64,000 bases of DNA from positions 62,001-126,000 of the forward strand of contig WRLH01000002.1 of assembly GCA_009777715.1 (NCBI GenBank). Direction: 5' to 3'. Under the pieces are notes generated by a model. That model searched no databases. It had not been told where the DNA came from and worked only from the letters and a program-made list of their open reading frames with translations. The position numbers were made by a program, and so were the translations under genes. The stretch comes from Lachnospiraceae bacterium. Lineage in GTDB: Bacteria; Bacillota; Clostridia; Lachnospirales; Lachnospiraceae. Each line of letters starts with the position of its first letter. Within the stretch, counting starts at the first letter, position 1. Below, piece by piece: positions 1-7,778 of the stretch.

Positions 1-83
1 TCCGCAGGCGATTGGCCTTGCTTGCCGCAAGCAGAAAGCATTAGGGCTATTATGATGATTTGGAACAAAAATTTATGCCTCAT
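1..83 (-). CDS. Lipoprotein, N-terminal fragment cut by the window edge
   Basis: Seen: on the minus strand an ATG at 83-81 follows a GGAGGG ribosome-binding site about 7 bases upstream. The 27 visible codons give a basic start (MRHK), a hydrophobic run and then LSAC-G, a classic lipobox, so the cysteine at residue 18 would be lipidated after signal peptidase II cleavage. The rest lies beyond position 1. Function cannot be told; such short leaders precede solute-binding proteins and many small surface lipoproteins. It is divergent from the gene at 353. Confidence 0.75.
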   Translation of the reverse strand, partial: MRHKFLFQIIIIALMLSACGKQGQSPA

Positions 84-352
84 TGACCCTCCATGCAAAA
101 GTGGAAATTTTAATTTCACAATAAAGATTAGCATGATGCCTAGGGCTTGTCAAGTGAAAAAATTTAAATGCTAATATTTTGCTAATTTTTGCTAATATCT
201 TGCCAAAATTAGATAATATTTTTATTAGCTAATTTTTTATTTTCTCTATACAGAGGAAGAAAATGATATTATAATAAAATATGCGCAAATTGCGCAATGG
301 CGTAATTCAAATAAAAGCAAAGTGAAGATAAGGCAAAAGGAAATCATAATAA
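84..352. promoter_or_regulatory. Divergent AT-rich intergenic region with phased GCTAAT repeats and a palindrome
   Basis: This gap separates the leftward lipoprotein gene from the rightward ATP-grasp gene. GCTAAT occurs at 170-175, 181-186 and 191-196, about one helical turn apart; the reverse form ATTAGC is at 127-132 and within the palindrome ATTAGCTAAT at 224-233. A TATAAT at 270-275 is a likely -10 box for the gene at 353, although no good -35 is visible. Just downstream, 282-296 is TGCGCAA-A-TTGCGCA, a perfect 7-base inverted repeat lying over the expected transcription start, so a repressor operator is plausible. No small gene is seen here. Confidence 0.45.
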
Positions 353-1675
353 ATGAGCTATGAGACGCAAATCCTTGAAATAATCGAAAGAAATCGTACC
401 CAGGCGGCGGCTGATTTTCAAAAAATCAACCAGCTGATAAAAGAAAATGATTTGTCATACAAAAACATTTGCGTCCGGACATTGGCCGTGCCAAAGATTC
501 TGTCAGAATCAAGATACGCGGAAATATGTGCTTTCATTACAAAGCTTTTTGCTATTTTTGATAAAGTTATCAACCACTATTTTGCGGATCAAGATTACCG
601 TGAATTATTTGGTTTTAGCCCGGAGCTTAATGAACTGATTTTGGCTTCGAAACCCCGAAACGGCTGGATTCCAATGGCGCGGATTGATTTTTTCTTAAAT
701 GAAGAAACTGGCGCGATAAAAATGTGTGAGATAAATACCGACGGAACTAGCGCCATGAATGAGGACCGCTTGCTGTCTAAGTTCCTAAGCGAAAATACCG
801 CTTTTCAGTCTTTCGCCAAGGGCAAAACTTATTGGCATTTTGAGCTTTTTGATTCATGGGTCAAAGAATTTCTGACGGTTTGCCAAACGTTTTGTGATGA
901 GAAAACTCCCCGCGTTGCGATTGTAGATTTTTTGGATGTTGGTTATGTAACCGAATTCGAAAAGTTTAAAGACGCTTTCATAAGGCATGGAATTGAAACC
1001 GAGATCTGCGATATCCGGGATTTAAGCTATGATGGAAAAGTACTCCGGTCGAAAAATGGCATGGTGATAGATGCGGTATACCGCCGCGCAGTTACCAGCG
1101 ATATTATGAATAAACTAAACGAGGCCGGGGCTTTTATTAAGGCCGCCAAGGATAACGCAGTTTGCCTGGTTGGTGATTTCGTGACCCAAATCATCCATAA
1201 TAAACGCTTGTTTTTTATCCTGTTTGACGAAGCAACAAAGCGCATTTTATCCGAACAAGAGTTCGGGTTTATCAAAGAGCATTTTCCGGCGACATTTCTT
1301 TTGACGAGGGAAAATTTGACGGCTCATAAAGTAATGGAAAATAGGGAAGAATGGATTATCAAGCCTTGTGATTCTTATGGGGCAAAAGGTTTTTATGCCG
1401 GGCGGAACTTAACACAGGAAAAGTGGGAACAGGCTTTACGAGAGCATCTTAAGGATGATTATGTCCTGCAAAAATTTCATGCCCCATATAAAACCCCAAA
1501 CATCGATTTTTCGAATGGCATAAACTCAAAAATCCGTGAATATAGCAACTTAACGGGCATATTCTGTTATAATGGGAAACCTTACGGCGCTTACTCCAGG
1601 ATGGCAGACGGCGAGATTATTTCGACCCAATATGATGAGAAAACAATCGCAACCATAATTATGGAAGAACGATAA
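353..1675 (+). CDS. Glutathionylspermidine synthase-like ATP-grasp protein
   Basis: A 440-residue soluble protein. Seen: a segment reading CEINTDGTSAMNED near residue 120 and a C-terminal WIIKPCDSYGAKGF near residue 340, which look like the metal/ATP-binding parts of circularly permuted ATP-grasp enzymes related to glutathionylspermidine synthase. Family members form amide bonds using ATP; the substrate here cannot be inferred. The ATG at 353 follows AAAGGA at 337-342. It is followed 24 bases later by an SCP2-domain gene, probably in one operon. Codon use and base composition match the flank, not the AT-rich cluster. Alternative: another ATP-grasp subfamily with unrelated substrate. Confidence 0.65.
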   Translation: MSYETQILEIIERNRTQAAADFQKINQLIKENDLSYKNICVRTLAVPKILSESRYAEICAFITKLFAIFDKVINHYFADQDYRELFGFSPELNELILASKPRNGWIPMARIDFFLNEETGAIKMCEINTDGTSAMNEDRLLSKFLSENTAFQSFAKGKTYWHFELFDSWVKEFLTVCQTFCDEKTPRVAIVDFLDVGYVTEFEKFKDAFIRHGIETEICDIRDLSYDGKVLRSKNGMVIDAVYRRAVTSDIMNKLNEAGAFIKAAKDNAVCLVGDFVTQIIHNKRLFFILFDEATKRILSEQEFGFIKEHFPATFLLTRENLTAHKVMENREEWIIKPCDSYGAKGFYAGRNLTQEKWEQALREHLKDDYVLQKFHAPYKTPNIDFSNGINSKIREYSNLTGIFCYNGKPYGAYSRMADGEIISTQYDEKTIATIIMEER

Positions 1676-1699
1676 TTATTAAATAAAGGAGGCAAAACA

Positions 1700-2023
1700 A
1701 TGACACTAGAAAATGTAGTAAATGAGGTAAGGGAAAAGGCAGCTTCATATCAGGAAGGAAGTTATGAGGGTTTTCTGGCAGTCCAGATTACGCTGATTGA
1801 CTTAAACCAAGCCTTTTATGTCGAAGTAAAAAATGGAAAGCTGGCGATTGAACCCCATGAGTACAATGATCGGCAAGCGAATTTGATGATTACTTCAGCG
1901 AATTTTGTCAAGATGATTAATGGGAAGCTTAATTCAGTCTTGGCTTTCACGACCGGAAAGCTAAAAATCGATGGTGATATTGGCAAAGCAACCGAGATGG
2001 CGAATTTACTAAAAGGCGGCTGA
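1700..2023 (+). CDS. SCP2 sterol-binding domain protein
   Basis: A 107-residue protein made of one small alpha/beta SCP2-type domain; the C-terminal half (residues 60-107, with MITSANFVKMINGKLN and KLKIDGDIGKATEM) is the characteristic part, in which a helix and strand close a hydrophobic tunnel. Bacterial stand-alone members bind lipids or acyl chains, but the ligand is not known. A strong AAAGGAGGC ribosome-binding site sits at 1685-1693. It is likely co-transcribed with the preceding ATP-grasp gene and converges on pncB, with 5 bases between stop codons and no obvious terminator hairpin. Confidence 0.8.
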   Translation: MTLENVVNEVREKAASYQEGSYEGFLAVQITLIDLNQAFYVEVKNGKLAIEPHEYNDRQANLMITSANFVKMINGKLNSVLAFTTGKLKIDGDIGKATEMANLLKGG

Positions 2024-2028
2024 AAAGA

Positions 2029-3480
2029 TTAAGAGTTCATCTCACTAAGCAGCCTCATTTTCGTATCATAAAGCTCCTGCGACAAATCCACATAAACTAA
2101 ATGCGGATTGACAAAACGCCTGGTTTCGTCCCACAAGGTTAAAAGCTCGGTTTGGCAATATTCGCGGATTGCCATGACAGGCGGTGAATCATAAACACAT
2201 TTGCCGTCTTTAAAAACCAGCTCCATCAGCTCACGCAGAAGATAACTGCCGCCCTCAAGATGCGTTTTTTTCCAAGGCTCGTTTGGGTCAAAGAGCTTAA
2301 GCGTTTCTTTCTCATTATATTGCTCATCAACCAAGCAAATCAAATCGGCTTTAATTTTTTGGCTTTCCTTGTCATAAATGCGGAGCAGTTTTTTGTTGCC
2401 CGGGTTTGTGACCTTGTCAGAATTCTCCGAAAGCTTTATCTTCGGGACAAACTCGCCGTCTGCTCCCTTAATCGCGGCTAATTTGTACACACCGCCAAAA
2501 GCCGGGTCGCCTTTTGAGGTAATTAAATGTGTGCCGACCCCCCAAGTGGTAATCATCGCCCCTTGCGCTTTTAGGCTTTCGATTAAGTACTCATCGAGGT
2601 CATTTGAAGCGGAAATTATAGCGTCAGTGAATCCAAAAGCGTCAAGCATCCGCCGGGCTTTTTTTGAAAGATAAGCCAAATCGCCGCTATCTAAACGGAT
2701 TCCGTAGTTTTTTAACTCATATCCGGAATCCTTCATCTCTTTGAATACCCGGATTGCGTTAGGAATGCCGGTCTTAATTGTATCATAAGTATCAACCAAT
2801 AAAAAACAAGCGTCGGGGTACATTTCGGCATAAGTTTTGAATGCTGTATATTCATCGGGAAAGCTCATAATCCAGCTATGGGCATGAGTACCGCGGACCG
2901 GGACATCAAAAAGCTGGCCGCAAAGAACATTTGATGTGCCAACACAGCCGCCAATCATTGCCGCCCTTGCGCCATAAATCCCGGCGTCAGGCCCTTGCGC
3001 CCGGCGCAAGCCAAATTCCAAAATGCTGTCCCCTTTCGCAGCATAACAGACGCGGGAAGCCTTAGTTGCAATTAAGCTTTGGTGGTTGATAATATTAAGG
3101 ATTGCTGTTTCGATTAACTGCGCTTCCATAATCGGGGCAATTACCTTAATCAATGGTTCGCGGGGGAAAACAACCGTCCCCTCCGGAATAGCATAAATAT
3201 CACCGGAAAAATGAAAGTCAAGTAAATGCTCAAGAAAATCTTCATTGAACATCTTTAAGCTCCGTAAATATTCAATATCCTCCGCTGAAAAATGAAGTTC
3301 CTCAATGAAACGGATTAATTGCTCCAGCCCGGCGATAATGGCATATCCGCCATTACATGGGTTAGAGCGGTAAAAAACGTCAAAAATGACGGTCTCATTG
3401 CGGTCTTTGTGGCGGAAATAGCCTTGCATCATCGTTAATTCATATAAATCAGTTAATAAGGTAAGGTTTTGCTTGTCCAT
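2029..3480 (-). CDS. pncB: Nicotinate phosphoribosyltransferase
   Basis: 483 residues, normal length for the long Gram-positive type. It converts nicotinate, PRPP and ATP to nicotinate mononucleotide in NAD salvage. Seen: the typical N-terminus NLTLLTDLYELTMMQGYF, the GTHAHSWIM segment carrying the histidine that is phosphorylated during the ATP-dependent cycle, and RLDSGDLAYLS in the phosphoribosyl-binding barrel. The start at 3480 aligns with the conserved family N-terminus. A very good promoter (3487-3515) lies so close that the message may be leaderless. It is an ordinary housekeeping gene just left of the specialised cluster. Confidence 0.95.
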   Translation of the reverse strand: MDKQNLTLLTDLYELTMMQGYFRHKDRNETVIFDVFYRSNPCNGGYAIIAGLEQLIRFIEELHFSAEDIEYLRSLKMFNEDFLEHLLDFHFSGDIYAIPEGTVVFPREPLIKVIAPIMEAQLIETAILNIINHQSLIATKASRVCYAAKGDSILEFGLRRAQGPDAGIYGARAAMIGGCVGTSNVLCGQLFDVPVRGTHAHSWIMSFPDEYTAFKTYAEMYPDACFLLVDTYDTIKTGIPNAIRVFKEMKDSGYELKNYGIRLDSGDLAYLSKKARRMLDAFGFTDAIISASNDLDEYLIESLKAQGAMITTWGVGTHLITSKGDPAFGGVYKLAAIKGADGEFVPKIKLSENSDKVTNPGNKKLLRIYDKESQKIKADLICLVDEQYNEKETLKLFDPNEPWKKTHLEGGSYLLRELMELVFKDGKCVYDSPPVMAIREYCQTELLTLWDETRRFVNPHLVYVDLSQELYDTKMRLLSEMNS

Positions 3481-3486
3481 AGGGAT

Positions 3487-3515
3487 ATTATATATGAAGT
3501 TTAAGGTAATGGCAA
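3487..3515 (-). promoter_or_regulatory. SigA-type promoter of pncB, possibly giving a leaderless mRNA
   Basis: Read on the minus strand: TTGCCA at 3515-3510, a 17-base spacer, and TATAAT at 3492-3487, nearly consensus. Only six bases separate the -10 box from the pncB ATG at 3480, so the expected transcription start falls on or next to the start codon and there is no room for a ribosome-binding site. Confidence 0.7.
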
Positions 3516-3555
3516 CTTAGGAAATTTTTTTACGATGTCCAGTTACAGCACATCA

Positions 3556-3599
3556 TTTACTTAAAATATAAGTAAAATACACATAAGGTTAGTAACTAA
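3556..3599. promoter_or_regulatory. Inverted repeats upstream of the XRE gene, candidate operator
   Basis: Seen: TTTACTTA (3556-3563) and TAAGTAAA (3569-3576) form a perfect 8-base inverted repeat with a 5-base spacer; TTAGT-A-ACTAA at 3589-3599 is a second, smaller one. They lie between the divergent pncB promoter and the XRE gene, a common place for the operators through which such regulators control themselves. A weak TAGAAT at 3616-3621 may be the -10 box. No protein-binding evidence is available from the sequence. Confidence 0.4.
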
Positions 3600-3642
3600 T
3601 GATAAGGATTTGTTGTAGAATAGTGTTTGAAAGGGGAGAACA

Positions 3643-3999
3643 ATGAAAAAACAACAAACTAAGAGTCGAATTAAAGAGTTACGTGTTCTAAAATCAATAA
3701 GCCAAATTGAAATGGCGGAGGAACTGGGAGTTTCCCAGCAGACTATCAGCAGGCTGGAAAATTGTCCTGACCGGGTGCCGGTAGATTTACTGATTAACAT
3801 TGCAACGAGATACAATGTTTCAGTTGATTATCTGCTAGGCTTGACAAGAAAGCAGCCATTTAGCGGTACGTCAGACCAAGCCTTTCATTTTGACAAAGTT
3901 GATTTGCTTAAAGATTATGCCGAGCTTTCAATGGAAAACAAGTTGATGGTAAAAGCAATAATCCAAGCGTTGCTAGTGCAGCAAGCAAGTTTAAGCTGA
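3643..3999 (+). CDS. XRE-family transcriptional regulator
   Basis: 118 residues. An HTH_3-type DNA-binding domain occupies residues 9-65: RIKELRVLKSISQIEMAEELGVSQ leads into the recognition helix QQTISRLEN, and NVSVDYLLG closes the domain as in Cro/CI and SinR-like regulators. The remaining 50 residues form a short helical tail, probably for dimerisation. Start at ATG 3643 with GGGGAG at 3633-3638. It stands alone between pncB and the antiterminator gene and has clear inverted repeats upstream, so self-regulation is likely. Whether it also controls the cluster that follows is unproven; position alone suggests it. Confidence 0.85.
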   Translation: MKKQQTKSRIKELRVLKSISQIEMAEELGVSQQTISRLENCPDRVPVDLLINIATRYNVSVDYLLGLTRKQPFSGTSDQAFHFDKVDLLKDYAELSMENKLMVKAIIQALLVQQASLS

Positions 4000-4051
4000 A
4001 AAAGCACTTGTTTTAACTGGATGTCGGTGGGTCGCGGCAGTTAAGCAAGGA

Positions 4052-4123
4052 TCATCAAAGACAGGGAAGCGTGTCCGGAAAAACCGGTTTGCAGGCGAAC
4101 GGGCGAAGCTATGCCTTTGATGA
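4052..4123 (+). promoter_or_regulatory. Structured RNA leader of the loaP-type gene
   Basis: Seen: TCATCAAAG (4052-4060) pairs perfectly over 9 bases with CTTTGATGA (4115-4123). Inside is a CCGG-AAAAA-CCGG hairpin (4075-4087) and a purine-rich stretch with GCGAACGGGCGAAGC (4095-4109). The right arm ends just before the AAGGAG ribosome-binding site of the gene at 4134. LoaP proteins are known to act through RNA hairpins in the leaders of their target operons; this element is a candidate for such a site or for another riboregulator. I could not match it to a known riboswitch core. Confidence 0.55.
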
Positions 4124-4133
4124 AGGAGAAAAG

Positions 4134-4667
4134 ATGTTCTACTACATACTATTTGGCAAAACAGGCTATGAGCAAAAAATTGTTAATGAGATAAATAAGC
4201 ATTGGAGGTTTGATGGCCTGAAACCCTTTATTCCGATGTATGACGCTCGTTTCCGGAAAGCGGGCAAAGTTTGTTTGGAAAAAAGAAGACTATGCCCGGG
4301 ATATGTATTTATTGAATCGGAAATTTCCGGAACTGAATTTTATTTAGCTGCCTACCCTTATATAGTTCGGTCGGAAAACGCATTTAAGCTTTTGCGGTAC
4401 GGGCTGGGACACGACAATTTGTCTTTTGAAATGAATGCGAAAGAGTATCTGGCTTTTATGAGTTTGTATAATGAAGAATATTGTGTTGAGATGTCAAAAG
4501 GATTAATCGTGAATGATTTAGTAAAAATCACCGATGGCCCGTTACAAGGCTTTGAAAGCAAAATAAAAAAAATAAACCGCCACAAGCTGGAAGCGGTGGT
4601 GGAAATGGAAATAATGGGCCGCTTAACTGATGTGCGCGTCGGGCTTGAAGTGATTGAGAAGTTGTGA
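4134..4667 (+). CDS. loaP: LoaP-type NusG paralogue, processive antiterminator
   Basis: 177 residues. The N-terminal NGN domain (residues 1-110, starting MFYYILFGKTGYEQKI) binds the RNA polymerase clamp in this family. The C-terminal KOW domain (about 120-177) has VNDLVKITDGPLQGFE. Specialised NusG paralogues of the LoaP group in Bacillota prevent termination across long biosynthetic operons. A frame-compatible GTG exists at 4071, but it lies inside the folded leader; ATG 4134 is preceded by AAGGAG at 4123-4128, so it is chosen. Its place at the head of a 50-kb unidirectional gene block is exactly the context known for LoaP. General NusG is excluded by context and by the divergent sequence. 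Confidence 0.85.
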   Translation: MFYYILFGKTGYEQKIVNEINKHWRFDGLKPFIPMYDARFRKAGKVCLEKRRLCPGYVFIESEISGTEFYLAAYPYIVRSENAFKLLRYGLGHDNLSFEMNAKEYLAFMSLYNEEYCVEMSKGLIVNDLVKITDGPLQGFESKIKKINRHKLEAVVEMEIMGRLTDVRVGLEVIEKL

Positions 4668-4680
4668 TAGGTGAATTAAA

Positions 4681-5412
4681 ATGTTAGGTAATGAAAATAT
4701 ACTCATCGCCGGGCCTTGTGCTGTAGAAAATTACGAGATAATGTTACAGACAGCCGAGTATCTTACTTCTAAAGGAATAACAGCCATTCGAGCTAATTTA
4801 TTTAAACCACGCACTTCCCCCCATAATTTTCAAGGCATTGGCTTAGAGGGATTAGATGTTCTGGCAAGGATTAAACAAAGCCATAAAATAAAACTAGTTT
4901 CTGAAATAGTTGATGTAAGGCATATAAGTGAAATGATGAATTACGTTGATGTTTTTCAAGTAGGCTCAAGAAATATGAGCAATTTTGAACTATTAAGGGA
5001 GCTAGGAAGAACAGCAAACCCGATCTTGCTAAAGCGGGGAATGAGTGCTACTATTGAAGAGTTTGCCTATGCCGCGGAATATATAAGCTGTGGCGGAAAC
5101 AATAATATCTGCTTGTGCGAAAGAGGAATCCGGTCATTTGATAATGAAACTAGAAATATGCTTGATTTATCTTGTATCCCACTAATGAAAGCCAAAACAA
5201 GATTGCCGATAATTGTAGATTTAAGCCACTCATTAGGCCGGAAGGATATAATTGTGGAAATGGGTAAAGCAGCGTTGGCATGCGGCGCGAGCGGACTAAT
5301 GGTTGAGGTTCACCCTGAACCACAAAACGCATTGTCAGATGCAGCGCAACAAATGAATTTTGATGAGTTTGATAGTTTTCTAAGTAATATTTTTCAAAAC
5401 CTCAATTTATGA
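4681..5412 (+). CDS. 3-Deoxy-7-phosphoheptulonate (DAHP) synthase, core type without regulatory domain
   Basis: 243 residues, the bare TIM barrel of the AroA-I-beta/KDO8P synthase family. It condenses phosphoenolpyruvate and erythrose 4-phosphate at the start of the shikimate pathway. Seen: IAGPCAVEN at the N-terminus, FKPRTSPHNFQGIGLEGL around residue 45 (typical of DAHP rather than KDO8P synthase), DLSHSLGRK near 183 and MVEVHPEPQNALSD near 210. There is no ACT or ferredoxin-like domain, so no built-in feedback inhibition is expected. As the second cluster gene it probably raises chorismate supply for the chorismatase at 13908 and perhaps for prephenate-dependent chemistry. Confidence 0.88.
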   Translation: MLGNENILIAGPCAVENYEIMLQTAEYLTSKGITAIRANLFKPRTSPHNFQGIGLEGLDVLARIKQSHKIKLVSEIVDVRHISEMMNYVDVFQVGSRNMSNFELLRELGRTANPILLKRGMSATIEEFAYAAEYISCGGNNNICLCERGIRSFDNETRNMLDLSCIPLMKAKTRLPIIVDLSHSLGRKDIIVEMGKAALACGASGLMVEVHPEPQNALSDAAQQMNFDEFDSFLSNIFQNLNL

Positions 5413-6677
5413 TTTCAGAAGATTTTGTAAAATTACTAATTCAAATAATTGTAATTCTTGGGTTTTCTTTTCTTATCGGACAAATCATGCGGCGCATAAA
5501 GCAACCACTAGTATTAGGGGAATTACTTGCGGGACTGATTTTAGGTTCAACTATTTTGGGCTATTTATTTCCGGGAACATATAATTGGCTATTCCAATCA
5601 TCAGAAAATGTTACCATTATCAGAGAAAACTTCATCAATCTTGGGATGCTTTTTTTCATGTTCACCATTGGTTTTAAGATAAATACGTCTGATTTTCGAA
5701 AACAATGGAAAAGCTCGCTGATAATTAGTATTTTTGGTACATTATTACCTATTTCGATAGGGATGGGTTTGGTTTATGCATTACCAATAAATTTTTGGAA
5801 TATTTCGAATAAAGAAAACTTATTTGTTTTTTCAGTTTTTATTGGCATTTGCTTTGCCAATTCTGCGAATCCAGTCATTGCGCGAGTATTAATGGATATC
5901 GGATGCCTTAAAAATAAACTAGGGGTTACGATAATGATTACCTCGGTAATTGACGATATAATCAATTGGCTTTTGTTCGCATTTATTTTAAGCCTTATTA
6001 CGCCAAGGGAGTTAAATTTTTACGTCGGTGTTAATATAGATGTTTTTTCGAAGTTTCTTTTATTTGCAGTTGTTTTAGCATTAAGCCGAAAAATTATTAA
6101 CAAAACGCTCGGCTTTATGCGTAAGCAAATTGATTATGTGAATGCTGTTACTGCTTACGTCATATTATTGATTTTATTTGTGAGCTATTTAGCTGAATTT
6201 TTGGGAATGCACGCTTTTTTAGGGGCTTTTGCAGCAGGCGTACTCATTGCGGATCATAGCAAAGAAAATCTTGAATCTTTAAAGGGTATCGAAAATTTTT
6301 CACTAAGTTTCTTTGCGCCAATTTACTTTGCTTCAATTGGAATAGGAATAAATTTCATTAAGAATTTTGACTGGAAGCTAGTGACTATTTTTATCGTAGC
6401 TGCTTGTGTAACGAAATTCGGATCTGTATTGCTTGGAGCATTAGCTGCTGGAATGAAAATGAACAGGCAAACTTTAGCGATTGCGTCCGGCTTAAATGCC
6501 CGCGGGGCTACCGGAATTATTTTGGGCGGTATCGGGCTGTCTAGTGGCTTAATAACTGACCGAATTTTTGTTGCTATTTTCATTATGGCATTTGTTACGT
6601 CACTTATGTCATGCTTTATGCTAAGAAACACATTAACAAAGAATCAAAATGAAACCATGCTAGAAAAACGAATTTAG
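5409..6677 (+). CDS. CPA2-type cation/proton antiporter
   Basis: 422 residues with about a dozen hydrophobic segments filling the whole length, as in the membrane domain of Kef/NapA-like antiporters. Seen: the GELLAGLILG segment near residue 35, the paired acidic residues in VIDDIINW near 180 that carry the transported ion in this family, and the SGLNARGATGIILGGIGL segment near 360. No RCK/TrkA domain follows, so it is not a complete Kef system. The ATG overlaps the stop of the DAHP synthase gene by 4 bases. Its role in the pathway is unclear: ion balance or uptake/efflux linked to the product is possible. Confidence 0.82.
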   Translation: MISEDFVKLLIQIIVILGFSFLIGQIMRRIKQPLVLGELLAGLILGSTILGYLFPGTYNWLFQSSENVTIIRENFINLGMLFFMFTIGFKINTSDFRKQWKSSLIISIFGTLLPISIGMGLVYALPINFWNISNKENLFVFSVFIGICFANSANPVIARVLMDIGCLKNKLGVTIMITSVIDDIINWLLFAFILSLITPRELNFYVGVNIDVFSKFLLFAVVLALSRKIINKTLGFMRKQIDYVNAVTAYVILLILFVSYLAEFLGMHAFLGAFAAGVLIADHSKENLESLKGIENFSLSFFAPIYFASIGIGINFIKNFDWKLVTIFIVAACVTKFGSVLLGALAAGMKMNRQTLAIASGLNARGATGIILGGIGLSSGLITDRIFVAIFIMAFVTSLMSCFMLRNTLTKNQNETMLEKRI

Positions 6678-6713
6678 AATTGATACGAATATGTCGAAAA
6701 GAGGTTAAATTAT

Positions 6714-7778
6714 ATGTCTTGTCATGATTTTGATGAAAGCTACAGATATTCATTTTCCAATTCTGCAATTCTTCAAGCTAGAGATTCGAATAAATTATTG
6801 ACATTAGAGCTAGAGTTAACTCATGAATGTAATTATGCCTGTAAATATTGCTATTCATTGGCAGGGAAAAAGTTGGACAAAGAGCTGTCATATCCAGAAG
6901 TTTGTGAGGCAGTAGACCAAGCACAAAATCTTGGGGTACAAACAATTGTAATTATTGGCGGAGGCGAACCATTATTGTACCCACATCTTAAGGAATTGAT
7001 TGTGTATATTTATTCAAAGCAAATAAGAATTATTTTATTCACAAACGGTTCTTTACTAAGCAAAGAAATGGCTGCATTCATAAAAAGCCATGATGTTTTC
7101 CCCGTAGTCAAAATTAATGGGATGCAGCCCAAAATTATAAACTGGCTTTGCGGAAATAAGGGAGCATATAAAAATATTATCAAAGCGATTTCCTACCTGC
7201 AATACGCAGGATATATGAAGGAAAAAAATGGCATAGGCATATCCACAATAATATGCCGACAGAATTATGATGATATAGTTCCATTATGGCGATGGGTACG
7301 GAACAATAATTTCATACCATATTTTGAACGCTTGTCTCCACAAGGCAGGGCTTTGAAGTATGATATCCAATTATCTGCTTACGAATTAAAGAATATTTTT
7401 TCTGAACTTTCAGAAATTGATCAAAATGATTATAATATCCAATGGGATGTAAATATCCCACCCATTGCGGGTTCATCATGCAATAGGCATTATTACAGTA
7501 TATATATAAAAGCAAATGGAGATGTAATTCCTTGTTCAGGAATTGATATTAGCGTAGGAAATATAAAAAACGTGCCACTACAAAACATATTGATGGAATC
7601 AAAAGTTATTCAAGAACTTAGGCATATAGATACAAAAAAAGAAGGAAAATGTAAGGATTGCAGTATTGATCCATTATGCTACGGATGCAGAGGAAACGCA
7701 TACCAAGTCAATAATGACTATTTATCAGAAGATCCATTTTGCTGGTATGACGAAAAGGTTATTAATAATGCTTTGTGA
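6714..7778 (+). CDS. Radical SAM/SPASM enzyme
   Basis: 354 residues. The radical SAM core begins with ELTHECNYACKYCYS (CxxxCxxC for the SAM-bound 4Fe-4S cluster) near residue 35 and has the GGGEPLLYP segment that contacts SAM. The C-terminal SPASM domain holds a cysteine at SSCNRH, one at VIPCSGID and a CKDC-x5-CYGC group with a later cysteine, enough for two auxiliary clusters. SPASM proteins mostly act on peptides, but also on alcohols and small molecules. It overlaps the following ATP-grasp gene; a radical SAM plus ATP-grasp pair recalls RiPP pathways, yet no precursor peptide gene is seen nearby. Substrate unknown. Confidence 0.88.
   Translation: MSCHDFDESYRYSFSNSAILQARDSNKLLTLELELTHECNYACKYCYSLAGKKLDKELSYPEVCEAVDQAQNLGVQTIVIIGGGEPLLYPHLKELIVYIYSKQIRIILFTNGSLLSKEMAAFIKSHDVFPVVKINGMQPKIINWLCGNKGAYKNIIKAISYLQYAGYMKEKNGIGISTIICRQNYDDIVPLWRWVRNNNFIPYFERLSPQGRALKYDIQLSAYELKNIFSELSEIDQNDYNIQWDVNIPPIAGSSCNRHYYSIYIKANGDVIPCSGIDISVGNIKNVPLQNILMESKVIQELRHIDTKKEGKCKDCSIDPLCYGCRGNAYQVNNDYLSEDPFCWYDEKVINNAL

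Noticed and set aside
4052..4123. Cyclic-di-GMP-I riboswitch
   Set aside because: The outer stem and the CGAAGCTAT text look similar, but the conserved core segments of that class are not present; I keep only the observed stems.
4071..4133. GTG start giving the antiterminator 21 extra residues
   Set aside because: The extra segment lies inside the folded leader, has no ribosome-binding site, and does not resemble NusG-type N-termini; ATG 4134 has AAGGAG.
7666..7767. Upstream ATG extending the ATP-grasp gene
   Set aside because: It would overlap the SPASM gene by 113 bases and has no ribosome-binding site, and the extension does not look like coding protein.
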